17,756 nt of DNA, from the NCBI GenBank assembly GCA_034435035.1, contig DAOTXW010000071.1:1-17756 (forward strand), written 5' to 3'. The stretch is from JAHEME01 sp034435035 (GTDB lineage Bacteria > Chloroflexota > Anaerolineae > Aggregatilineales > UBA3940). Below the pieces are notes generated by a model. That model was not told where the DNA came from. It searched no databases and worked only from the letters and a program-made list of their open reading frames with translations. A program made the position numbers and the translations under genes. Position 1 is the first letter of the stretch, and each line of letters opens with the position of its first letter. Below, piece by piece: positions 5,918 through 12,760 of the stretch.

Positions 5918-7687
5918 CGGCCCCGGCGCGAGGCGGCGGGCGGCCCACCACAGCATCCCGATCAGGACAAACGCCCACAGCCAGGCAACGGCGATCAGGC
6001 CGGCCCAGCCCCGGCGCATCACCAGCGACGCTTCTCCTGCCTGCGGCTGGCGCGCATAGACCCACAGATGGGGCACACCGTCATAGGTGACCATGAGATC
6101 GGGCTGTCGGCCCTGGACGGATTGCCACACCTCGAGCGACTTTCCCGTCAACTTATCACGCTGCAGTGCAGCCAGATTGTAGATATAGAAGTCCTGCTCT
6201 AGCCTGATCCCATACGGGATCTCCCCGGCAAAATACTGAATCAGCGAGCTTTTTACCGGGTAAAGCACCCCGACCTGCAGGGTTTCCGGCCGCGGCTGGC
6301 GGTTCAGGTAAGCGGCTGCGAAAAGGACGCCCTCATTCTGGGGCATCACCTCCATCATGTGGACGGCAGTGAGGTTGCCACCCAGCAGATGATTGTGCTG
6401 GGCGCCGTAGTCGGGAGCATAGGGTAAGGCTGCTGCCGCCTGCAGGCCGGTCGCGAGAACCAGCAGGCTGGCCGCGACGCGGCTTCTGGCCGCCGGAGTC
6501 ATCAGCCCTGCCTGGATCAGGCCGATCAGCGCAGCCAACCCGGCGGCGGCGATCACTTCGACCATCGCATGGGCCGGCAGGATGTAACGGTCCACCTCTT
6601 TGGCGCCAATGGTCATTTGCAGGATGAAGAACCCGGCATAGGCCAACATCAACCCAAACACGGGCGCTGACAGCGGCGCATGCGCCCGCCAACGAGGTAC
6701 CACATAGATAGCTATTCCGGCCAGTGCAAGGGTCAGTGTGACAAAGCTGCTGTTGAAGGCTAACGTCACCGGATAATAGGTTATCGGTGGGCGAACCCGG
6801 GTATACAGCTGCCCGGCAAAGAAGCGAAGGATATGCGGTTCAGTGACATGCTGACCGGTTCCCAGGATGATGCTGCGTAACGCTGTTAGTGGCATCACCC
6901 ACATGGCTGGCCAGAACGCAAAGGGGATGGCGGCCATCAGCAGCCACAATAGCAGCGGCAGAACGATCCCGCGCCATAGCTCATTCAGCAGCCAGCGGCG
7001 CCGCCCGGCGGCAGCCTGATCATGCCATGCAGCCCGGACGCGCAGTGCGGTATAGACCAGCAACACCAGGCCTGTGAAAGGTATCAGAAAGAGGCTGGGT
7101 ACTTTGGTGAGCAGACCGGTTCCCCCTACCAACCCTGAGAGCAGCAGCCAGCAGCGCTGGCCTTCCTGCCCATAGATCAGCGCCAGCAGGCCGGACAGCA
7201 GCATCAGTGTGCTGACCAGTGCATCAACGTGAAAGACACGCGTGTGGGACAGCAGGAACGGGGCGAAGGTGAGCATGCCGCCGCCTGCCAGTGCCAGCGT
7301 CCAGCCCGACAGCCGGCGTAGCGCCAGCACGATGAGGACATTCAGCGACGAGATGACCAGCGACAGCCCGATCACCCCTACGGCCATGTCCCGCCCATAC
7401 TCGGTGGCAAATGAGGGGATGGCCCAGTTGAAGAAGATCGCTGCCGGCGTGTCGGCCAGGGCTTTGTAGGCACGCAGCGAGAGCCCGCCAATGGCCATGA
7501 CCGTGAAGCCTGGATGGCGCGACTGGTACATATCTGCCCATTGGCTGAATGCCAGTGCTGAATCGAAAGTATAAGAGCGCATCAGCCACTGCTCCGGGCG
7601 TGAGACCGGGTGATGCGCACGGATCAGGAAGCTGGCTGCGAACATCATTGACAGCAGGGCAGCCGCCACAAAGCGCGAGAGAGTCAC
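5849..7687 (-). CDS. GT39/PMT-like membrane glycosyltransferase (GT-C fold)
   Basis: This 612-residue polytopic membrane protein has roughly ten or more hydrophobic segments in the first 450 residues and a more hydrophilic extracytoplasmic C-terminal part followed by one last segment (about 565-590). GT-C features are FDSALAF (41-47) and HPGF (58-61) in the first long loop, FHVDALVSTLMLLSGLLAL (152-170), LLTKVPSLFLIP (192-203) and DRYILPAHAM (366-375). All are arranged as in PMT_2/ArnT-type enzymes that transfer a sugar from a lipid-phosphate donor to protein or lipid outside the membrane. The first loop has Asp42 rather than a clear DE pair, so activity is not certain. The GTG start at 7685-7687 has GGAGG eight bases upstream, and a promoter lies at 7723-7751. 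Substrate and acceptor cannot be read from sequence. It converges on the DedA-like gene with a 69-base overlap. Confidence 0.75.
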   Translation of the reverse strand: MTLSRFVAAALLSMMFAASFLIRAHHPVSRPEQWLMRSYTFDSALAFSQWADMYQSRHPGFTVMAIGGLSLRAYKALADTPAAIFFNWAIPSFATEYGRDMAVGVIGLSLVISSLNVLIVLALRRLSGWTLALAGGGMLTFAPFLLSHTRVFHVDALVSTLMLLSGLLALIYGQEGQRCWLLLSGLVGGTGLLTKVPSLFLIPFTGLVLLVYTALRVRAAWHDQAAAGRRRWLLNELWRGIVLPLLLWLLMAAIPFAFWPAMWVMPLTALRSIILGTGQHVTEPHILRFFAGQLYTRVRPPITYYPVTLAFNSSFVTLTLALAGIAIYVVPRWRAHAPLSAPVFGLMLAYAGFFILQMTIGAKEVDRYILPAHAMVEVIAAAGLAALIGLIQAGLMTPAARSRVAASLLVLATGLQAAAALPYAPDYGAQHNHLLGGNLTAVHMMEVMPQNEGVLFAAAYLNRQPRPETLQVGVLYPVKSSLIQYFAGEIPYGIRLEQDFYIYNLAALQRDKLTGKSLEVWQSVQGRQPDLMVTYDGVPHLWVYARQPQAGEASLVMRRGWAGLIAVAWLWAFVLIGMLWWAARRLAPGPLLQESAHPADRKVARVGDQDGL

Positions 7688-7722
7688 GGCAGAAGCCTCC
7701 GTTCAGGCCCGATCGCCGTGAC

Positions 7723-7751
7723 AAGATAACATATCAGACAGGGGGTGGCAA
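7723..7751 (-). promoter_or_regulatory. Promoter of the glycosyltransferase gene
   Basis: On the minus strand TTGCCA (7746-7751) and TATCTT (7723-7728) are separated by 17 bases, about 35 bases upstream of the GTG start and just after the AOR terminator. The same TTGCCA -35 occurs at the tRNA-Ala promoter. Confidence 0.5.
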
Positions 7752-7763
7752 CGCGCGTAGAAA

Positions 7764-7804
7764 GTGCTCCCCGGCCAGGGCAACCCATCCCGGCCGGGGA
7801 GCAC
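7764..7804 (-). terminator. Intrinsic terminator after the aldehyde ferredoxin oxidoreductase gene
   Basis: A perfect 13-bp GC-rich stem (7764-7776 with 7792-7804) encloses a 15-base loop that can pair further through GGG/CCC. It starts ten bases after the AOR stop on the minus strand and is followed by TTTCTACG, a short T-run. It separates the moaD-AOR unit from the glycosyltransferase gene downstream. Confidence 0.75.
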
Positions 7805-7814
7805 GAAGACACCG

Positions 7815-9752
7815 TCATACACCGAGCTGATCGGCTACCCAGCCGAGGCCAAGCTCTGTCAGCTTGGCCCGGGTGGGCACGCCGGTTTGCACATCCCAAC
7901 CGCTCTGAGCGTAGTAGCTGTCGAGTGCAGCCTCAAACTCGGCGCGATCCAGCTTGAATCCATCGCTGGGCCCGCCTTTAAGCGCCCTTTTGAAGAATTT
8001 ATCCGGCAGGGTATCGTTCTTACGGTCGATGCCTTCACGGGCATTAAAGGCACGCATCATATTAAGGCGGCGCTCGCCGATCAACTGCAGCTCCTCGAAG
8101 GTGATATCTTCCCAGCCGGTGACGGCGCGCACCGTCTGCACCATATGATCGGGACCGTAGAGCTGCCAGGCGGGGCCATAGACGAACTGGCACAGGTTGA
8201 AGCTGTCCATGGCACTGTACATGCGCTGGCTGGCGAGCGCAAAGCGCACCTTCTCAGCATCCAGCGCGTACTGCTCTTGCTGTTCGTGAAAGCCCAGCAT
8301 GGCCAAACGATCGGTGAACAGGCTGAAGTCGCCTTCCACCGCCGGGTCATGCTCGCTGGACTGGTGGTCGGCGCCAAAGGCATTGACGGCATAGATCAGT
8401 GCCAGAGACTTCTTGACCTGCGGCATATGCGCGGGCGCTTCCTGCCCCTTGCTGGTCAGCAGGAAAGCCTCAGTCCCGCGGCCCAGCTCACGAGCGGCGC
8501 GCTCCGAGCCTTCCGCCAGTAAATCGCCGATGCCTTCACGGCGTGCGATCATCTCGGTCAGCCGCACCATCGAGGCAGCATTTCCCCACGACAGGTCGAG
8601 TCCTCCGGTGTCAGCGGCGGTCAGCTTGCCCTCTGCCCAGCATTCATAAGCCCAGGAGATTGTCGCCCCGCACGAGATGGTATCCATCCCGTACATGTTG
8701 CAGATCTGATTGGCATATGCGATGGCGGCCAGATCGCTGATCCCGCAGTAGTTGCCAAAGGTTGAGGTGGTTTCATACTCCGGGCCGCCATAGAAAGGAT
8801 TGACTTTGTACGGCCCCTCGGTGATCTCAGCCACACGCTTACAGCGCACGGTGCAGGCATAGCATGTGTCGCGCCCATCCCGGTCCTGCTTACCTTCGGC
8901 AGCTCCCTTGAGGATGGTGTCATACATCGTGGTTCCGTCAATCTTCTCCCATTCATCAAAGACGCCGCTGTTGTAGTTGTAAGTCGGCAGCGTGCCCAGC
9001 GTGTTGTTGACGCCGGTGGTTTCCGCCGTGCCGTACTTGGCCAGGCCGGCGATATTGGACTGAGGAAGATTTTCGGCGCCCCATTTCGCCAGATCGTTCA
9101 GAGTTTTCTTATCTGCAACCTGCGGGCGCTGCTTGCCGCGCACCGCTACTGCTTTCAGATTCTTCGATCCCATGACAGCGCCGAGGCCGGTGCGTCCGTT
9201 GGCCCGGTTGGACATGTTCATCATAGCGGCGAATCGAACGCCCTTTTCGCCGGCGGGGCCCACCTGCAGCACCTCGATCTTGTCATCGCCCAGCTCCTGT
9301 TTAATGGCCGCCTCGGCCTCGCCGGTGATCTTTCCCCACAGGTGGCTGGCATCGCGCAGTTCGAACTGGCCATCGTGGATCCACAGGTAAACCGGGTGTT
9401 CAGACTTACCCTTGATGACAATGGCGTCAAAGCCAGCAAATTTGAGCTCAGCAGGCCAGAAGCCGCCTACTTGAGAGTCGCCGATTGCCCCGGTCAGAGG
9501 GGATTTCGCTGCGGCGGTCATGCGGCTCTGCCCGGATATGGCAGCCCCGGTGATAACGCTCAGTGCCATCACCAGGATGTTATCGGGCCCCAGGGGATCG
9601 ACGCCGGCGGGCATATCGCGCAGCAGGTAGTACATAGCGAGGGCGCTTCCCCCACCATACTGACGATAGAATGCCTCGCCTGGCTGCTCAACAGATAGGT
9701 TGCCGGTAGTCAGGTTCACATGCAGGATCTTGCCGTGATATCCGAAAGGCAT
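7815..9752 (-). CDS. Aldehyde ferredoxin oxidoreductase family protein (tungsto-/molybdopterin, 4Fe-4S)
   Basis: AOR-family enzymes oxidise aldehydes to acids (or the reverse) using a bis-pterin tungsten or molybdenum cofactor and a 4Fe-4S cluster, passing electrons to ferredoxin. Counting from the start chosen here (645 residues, normal length), the N-terminal domain opens with GYHGKILHVNLTTG and has QYGGGSALAMYYL. The pterin-binding pattern NGRTGLGAVMGSKNLKAV is at about 185-202. The cluster ligands are Cys297, Cys300 and Cys304 (CYACTVRC) plus Cys521 in MDSFNLCQF, so the full set is present. I chose the ATG at 9750-9752 because AAGGAG lies eight bases upstream; the GTG three codons earlier overlaps that ribosome binding site and cannot use it. 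It lies 45 bases after the MoaD-like gene, in one operon. Which aldehyde it uses is unknown, and neither the ferredoxin partner nor other cofactor-synthesis genes are in the window. Confidence 0.93.
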   Translation of the reverse strand: MPFGYHGKILHVNLTTGNLSVEQPGEAFYRQYGGGSALAMYYLLRDMPAGVDPLGPDNILVMALSVITGAAISGQSRMTAAAKSPLTGAIGDSQVGGFWPAELKFAGFDAIVIKGKSEHPVYLWIHDGQFELRDASHLWGKITGEAEAAIKQELGDDKIEVLQVGPAGEKGVRFAAMMNMSNRANGRTGLGAVMGSKNLKAVAVRGKQRPQVADKKTLNDLAKWGAENLPQSNIAGLAKYGTAETTGVNNTLGTLPTYNYNSGVFDEWEKIDGTTMYDTILKGAAEGKQDRDGRDTCYACTVRCKRVAEITEGPYKVNPFYGGPEYETTSTFGNYCGISDLAAIAYANQICNMYGMDTISCGATISWAYECWAEGKLTAADTGGLDLSWGNAASMVRLTEMIARREGIGDLLAEGSERAARELGRGTEAFLLTSKGQEAPAHMPQVKKSLALIYAVNAFGADHQSSEHDPAVEGDFSLFTDRLAMLGFHEQQEQYALDAEKVRFALASQRMYSAMDSFNLCQFVYGPAWQLYGPDHMVQTVRAVTGWEDITFEELQLIGERRLNMMRAFNAREGIDRKNDTLPDKFFKRALKGGPSDGFKLDRAEFEAALDSYYAQSGWDVQTGVPTRAKLTELGLGWVADQLGV

Positions 9753-9797
9753 GGCGGTCACTCCTTGGCAAATGGGCGTTCGTTGATGGCGGTGGCT

Positions 9798-10031
9798 TCA
9801 GCCCCCACTTACGGACGAAAAGATACGAACGTCGTCGCCATCACACAACAGGCGGTTGTGATCAGGCTCATGGACGCCGTTGACACTGATGACGATCTTC
9901 TGACGGATGTCCAGCCGATCCAGCAGGTCAGCGAGCGTGGCTCCTTCAGTCAACTCAAGCACTGCGCGCCCGCGCGCCTCAGGTGGGAGCTTATCCCGCA
10001 GCACAGAATAGAGTTGAAGCTGTATCTTCAA
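9798..10031 (-). CDS. MoaD/ThiS-family sulfur carrier protein
   Basis: This 77-residue beta-grasp protein (MKIQLQLYSVLRDKLP...) ends in SSVSGG, the C-terminal Gly-Gly that is adenylated and thiocarboxylated in MoaD and ThiS. The internal pattern LTEGATLADLLDRLDI and VISVNGVHEPDHNRLLCDGDDVRIF is the MoaD-like core. MoaD delivers sulfur for the dithiolene of molybdopterin, the pterin used by molybdenum and tungsten enzymes. Its place directly before an AOR gene argues for a role in that enzyme's cofactor rather than in thiamine synthesis; this is inference from context. The start is TTG (10029-10031): an in-frame TAG lies nine bases upstream and no in-frame ATG or GTG is available at the right place. 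GGAG lies about 12 bases before it, a long spacing. It has its own promoter (10071-10099). Confidence 0.88.
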   Translation of the reverse strand: MKIQLQLYSVLRDKLPPEARGRAVLELTEGATLADLLDRLDIRQKIVISVNGVHEPDHNRLLCDGDDVRIFSSVSGG

Positions 10032-10070
10032 ATGGCGCTATCTCTCCTTCACCGGATGCTGTTGGCGTGC

Positions 10071-10099
10071 ATTATAGGGTGAGACATTCGGCAGATCAA
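10071..10099 (-). promoter_or_regulatory. Promoter of the MoaD-like/AOR operon
   Basis: On the minus strand TTGATC (10094-10099) and a perfect TATAAT (10071-10076) are separated by 17 bases. Transcription would start near 10064, giving a leader of about 33 bases before the TTG start. It lies in the 88-base gap after the GNAT-like gene, where I see no terminator, so some read-through from that gene is possible as well. Confidence 0.7.
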
Positions 10100-10119
10100 T
10101 TGCGGGATGAGCTGCGCGG

Positions 10120-11292
10120 TCATGCCTCCTGGCCGTTCAAAGAGCAGCGGTAGATATGGTGCGTTTTGTAGAAGTCGACTCCAAACTTCCGCATCTCGTT
10201 CAGGCTCTTGGCATTGAACTCTGAGATCTGCACGACATCGGCATGCTTGAAGCGCGTCATCCGCTGGACATTCTCGTACAGCTCTGCATAGAGGACCGCA
10301 GGTCCGCCAAACCCCTGATATTCTGGCAGCATGCCCATCCCATTCAGGTTAACCCATTCTGTGCGTCGGAAGTCCCTGAGGATGTGCCACCAGCCCAGGG
10401 GGAAGATGCGCCCCCGGGCCTTCTGGATGCCAGCCGAGATGTCATTGAAGCAGAACAGAAAGCCAACAGCAGTGTCCGGGTCATCCTGCCTGACGATGAC
10501 CTTGATCAGGCGGGGATCAGCGATCAGCATCAGATTGCTCGCTACAACCTCAAGCTCTTCGGGCGTCAGCGGCGGGTCGCCGGCGATATGAGTCAGCGAG
10601 CGGTTATACAACTCACGCAGCCGGGGCTTGGCCCAGCGAACCAGCTCGCGTTTGCTGGCAAACATCCGCGCTGTGAAACCGTAGCGCTGCTTGACCTTCT
10701 CTGCGACTTCGATGATCCGGGGCGGGAAGCTGTGGCGCACTTCGTCCAGTGAGAGGTAGCCTGAGTACACGCGCTCCTCCAGCCTGAATCCCCAGCCTTC
10801 CGCCAGCCTGGGATAGTAGGCGAAGTTGTACGGCAACCCCACAGCGGGCCGGTGTTCAAATCCATGCGCCAGCATGCCAAACCCATCCCCGGCCATGAAG
10901 CCCAGCGGGCCCCGGATGACCTGGAGTCCGCGCGCCCGGGCCCAGTCTGCTGCCCGGTTGAACAGCGCATCGGCAACCTCCGGGTCATCAATGCACTCAA
11001 ACAGGTAAAAGTGCGCGTGGGCAGTGCCTTTATACTCGTTGTAGTAGCGCGGCTCCATCACGCAGATTCGGCCAACGTCCTCCCCCTCGCGTTCAGCGAT
11101 GAAGAACGCTGCGTCATTACGCAGATAGAAGGGATTCTTGCGCCGGTTTAGTTGCAGGCGTGCATCCGGCAGCAGCGGAGGCACCCACTGCGGCGTATCT
11201 CGATAGAGTCGAAACGCCAAACTGATGAAGCGGTTGACCTCGCGGCGGCGTGCAGTGTTGACTTCGTGAATGGAGATGGGGCTGAATGACAT
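10120..11292 (-). CDS. GNAT-like acyltransferase, uncharacterised large family
   Basis: This 390-residue soluble protein appears to contain two GNAT-like halves. The N-terminal part has FFIAEREGEDVGRICVMEPRYYNEY (about 63-87), with AHAHFYLFECIDDPEVADALFNRAADWARARGLQVIRGPLGF (about 92-132) corresponding to the beta4-beta5 core. The C-terminal part has KVIVRQDDPDTAVGFLFCFNDIS (264-286) and GMGMLPEYQGFGGPAVLYAELYENV (318-342), where LPEYQGFGG resembles the acetyl-CoA phosphate loop. Similar proteins are annotated only as GNAT-domain or YghO-like proteins of unknown substrate; I recognise the shape of the family, not a function. There is no signal peptide or membrane segment. The ATG at 11290-11292 has GAGG five bases upstream. 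The gene precedes the moaD-AOR promoter on the same strand with an 88-base gap. Confidence 0.65.
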   Translation of the reverse strand: MSFSPISIHEVNTARRREVNRFISLAFRLYRDTPQWVPPLLPDARLQLNRRKNPFYLRNDAAFFIAEREGEDVGRICVMEPRYYNEYKGTAHAHFYLFECIDDPEVADALFNRAADWARARGLQVIRGPLGFMAGDGFGMLAHGFEHRPAVGLPYNFAYYPRLAEGWGFRLEERVYSGYLSLDEVRHSFPPRIIEVAEKVKQRYGFTARMFASKRELVRWAKPRLRELYNRSLTHIAGDPPLTPEELEVVASNLMLIADPRLIKVIVRQDDPDTAVGFLFCFNDISAGIQKARGRIFPLGWWHILRDFRRTEWVNLNGMGMLPEYQGFGGPAVLYAELYENVQRMTRFKHADVVQISEFNAKSLNEMRKFGVDFYKTHHIYRCSLNGQEA

Positions 11293-11326
11293 GCTTGCCT
11301 CGCGGGTAGGGGAAGCAGTACCAGAA

Positions 11327-11332
11327 AGTATA
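11327..11332 (-). promoter_or_regulatory. -10 element for the GNAT-like gene
   Basis: TATACT on the minus strand lies 34 bases before the GNAT-like ATG, in the context GCGCTATACT that recurs upstream of the WD40 gene. No good -35 hexamer lies at 16-18 bases (TTTTTC is the nearest). It lies just downstream of the terminator at 11350-11380, which fits a new transcription start. Confidence 0.4.
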
Positions 11333-11349
11333 GCGCGCCAGTGCAGGGC

Positions 11350-11380
11350 GAAAAAGGAGAAGCCACCCGGGGAGGGTGGC
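11350..11380 (-). terminator. Intrinsic terminator upstream of the GNAT-like gene
   Basis: A perfect 7-bp stem (GCCACCC at 11362-11368, GGGTGGC at 11374-11380) with a 5-base loop is followed on the minus strand by TTCTCCTTTTT. It would end either WD40 transcripts or a separate short transcript starting near 11467. Confidence 0.75.
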
Positions 11381-11467
11381 GGTGCATTGAGCCATTATCA
11401 GAGAGTAACGGTTTCTTGGTCACCGTAACACCCTCTTGATTGGGCCGGGAGCAAAACTCAACGCACT
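11350..11467 (-). ncRNA. Candidate small RNA between the WD40 and GNAT-like genes
   Basis: A perfect TATAAT on the minus strand (11474-11479) lies in the intergenic region, about 115 bases before an intrinsic terminator (11350-11380). Between them is a stem-loop at 11400-11436: AGAG/CTCT and an 8-bp arm (11405-11412 with 11422-11429, one T-T mismatch) around a 9-base loop. Together they look like a short independent structured transcript. The weak point is the -35, which has no good match at 16-18 bases, so the segment could equally be the 3' untranslated region of the WD40 mRNA. I do not recognise any known RNA family. Confidence 0.3.
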
Positions 11468-11549
11468 ATCCGCATTATAGCCGATTTGGGTTACAAAGAT
11501 TATTATTACATCCACCCGGGATATAGCTGGCGATAGAGTATTGCGCTGC

Positions 11550-12671
11550 TCAAGGTGATGCGATTCGCCACACCAAGACCGTTGCATCCTCTCCGGCCGA
11601 GGCCAGCACCGTGCCATCTGCTGAGAGCGCAATCGCTCGCACACCGGCACTGTGCTGCCCTGACAGGCTGGCGAGGCGCTCGCCGCTGGCTGGCTCCCAC
11701 AGCCGGATCGCGCCGTCCGCGCCACAGGAAATCAGCAGCTGACCATCGGGTGTGAATAGGAGCCGCCATACCTGGCGCGAGTGGCCATACCAGCGCCGTA
11801 TCTCCGTAGCGGTCTGTGTGCTGAACAGGATGATCTCGCCGCGGCTGTTGCCCGCTGCCAGAGTGCTGCCATCCGGGGAAAATGCCAGCGCCAGCGTCTC
11901 CAGGCCCGTGATCAATTCCGCGCGAGCTTGGCCGTCCCGTGCATCGCGCAGCAGAATGTTCCCTTCCTCATCTCCCGTGGCTAACCAGGCGCCAGACGGA
12001 TCGTAGGCTGCGCTGCGCAGGCGCGTATGATGCCCCTCCAGCATGTAGAGCAGCGCGCCGGTATCAGCCTGCCATACCTCTCCGAGCGCGCTGTAGAACC
12101 CCACCGATACGAAGCGCGATCCATCGGATGCAAAGGCGATCTGGTAAACCTCACCGCCTGTGCGCGCCCCTGCCATGCGCTCACCGGTAAAGGGATCCCA
12201 CAATTGCACTGTCCGGTCGCGCCCGCCAGAAACCAGCAGCTGCCCATCGGGGGAGAAAGCCACACTGTACACCCAATCGCGATGGTGCTCGAGGGTATAC
12301 AGCAGTTCCCCGCTGATCGTTTCAAACAGCCTGACCCGCCGGTCAGTACTGGCGGTAGCTACGCGCACGCCGTCAGGCGAGACTGCCACACCCCATACTG
12401 GCCACCGATGTCCTTCCAGCGCCAGCGCCACCCGCAGCCGATCGGCATTTTCAAGCCGAATGGCTGCGGGCGAGGTAGTTGGCACAGCAGAAGGGGGTGG
12501 CAGCGTGCTGGTGCTCGACGGGCCTACCGTTGGTAGCAAGATAGTGGTGAGCGTCGGCTCCCGGGTGGGTTGCGGCGTGGCGGTCTCATGCGGCTGGCCG
12601 GCATCTTCCGGCGGACGGCAGCCCACGAGGAGGGCCAGCGCAATCGACAGCAGAAGCACAGTGGGTCTCAT
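11550..12671 (-). CDS. WD40-repeat (seven-bladed beta-propeller) lipoprotein
   Basis: This 373-residue protein begins with a short lipoprotein signal ending in the lipobox LVGC, Cys18 being the predicted lipidated residue. Residues about 20-70 form a Thr/Pro/Ser-rich linker. The rest holds seven WD40-type repeats whose last strands are VRLFET (113-118), VQLWDP (155-160), GEVWQA (197-202), ILLRDA (239-244), IILFST (280-285), IRLWEP (322-327) and VLVWRI (366-371), with recurrent SPDG and SxGxDxxV elements, so one complete propeller. Such proteins act as binding platforms; no enzymatic domain is visible and the partner is unknown. The ATG at 12669-12671 is the start at the signal peptide; the ribosome binding site is weak. 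The gene diverges from the C39-like peptidase gene across an 89-base spacer with a TATACT -10 element at 12703-12708. Confidence 0.9.
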   Translation of the reverse strand: MRPTVLLLSIALALLVGCRPPEDAGQPHETATPQPTREPTLTTILLPTVGPSSTSTLPPPSAVPTTSPAAIRLENADRLRVALALEGHRWPVWGVAVSPDGVRVATASTDRRVRLFETISGELLYTLEHHRDWVYSVAFSPDGQLLVSGGRDRTVQLWDPFTGERMAGARTGGEVYQIAFASDGSRFVSVGFYSALGEVWQADTGALLYMLEGHHTRLRSAAYDPSGAWLATGDEEGNILLRDARDGQARAELITGLETLALAFSPDGSTLAAGNSRGEIILFSTQTATEIRRWYGHSRQVWRLLFTPDGQLLISCGADGAIRLWEPASGERLASLSGQHSAGVRAIALSADGTVLASAGEDATVLVWRIASP

Positions 12672-12702
12672 ACCGTTATTGCCTACTCAACCTGCCAGCT
12701 CC

Positions 12703-12753
12703 AGTATAGCGCAGCCCATATTTTCAAGCGTGCCAGGCTGAACGCGCTACAAT
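12703..12753. promoter_or_regulatory. Back-to-back -10 elements in the WD40/C39 divergent spacer
   Basis: On the minus strand TATACT (12703-12708) would start the WD40 mRNA with a leader of about 25 bases. On the plus strand TACAAT (12748-12753) ends seven bases before the ATG of the C39-like gene, implying a leaderless or nearly leaderless message. Neither has a good -35 at 17 bases; TTGAAA on the minus strand is only 13 bases from TATACT. Confidence 0.35.
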
Positions 12754-12760
12754 TCGGGTT

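Noticed and set aside
7764..8522. 252-codon plus-strand open frame opposite the AOR C-terminus
   Set aside because: It begins inside the AOR terminator hairpin and mirrors AOR codons; a shadow.
7815..9752. AOR as a BamB-type benzoyl-CoA reductase subunit
   Set aside because: No bam partner genes lie nearby and the only companion is a MoaD-like protein; general AOR family is all the sequence supports.
11148..11423. 91-codon minus-strand frame starting with GTG after an AGAGGGTG motif, considered as a leader peptide or small gene
   Set aside because: It runs through the terminator and 145 bases into the GNAT-like gene out of frame, has no early stop as a leader peptide would, and resembles nothing known.
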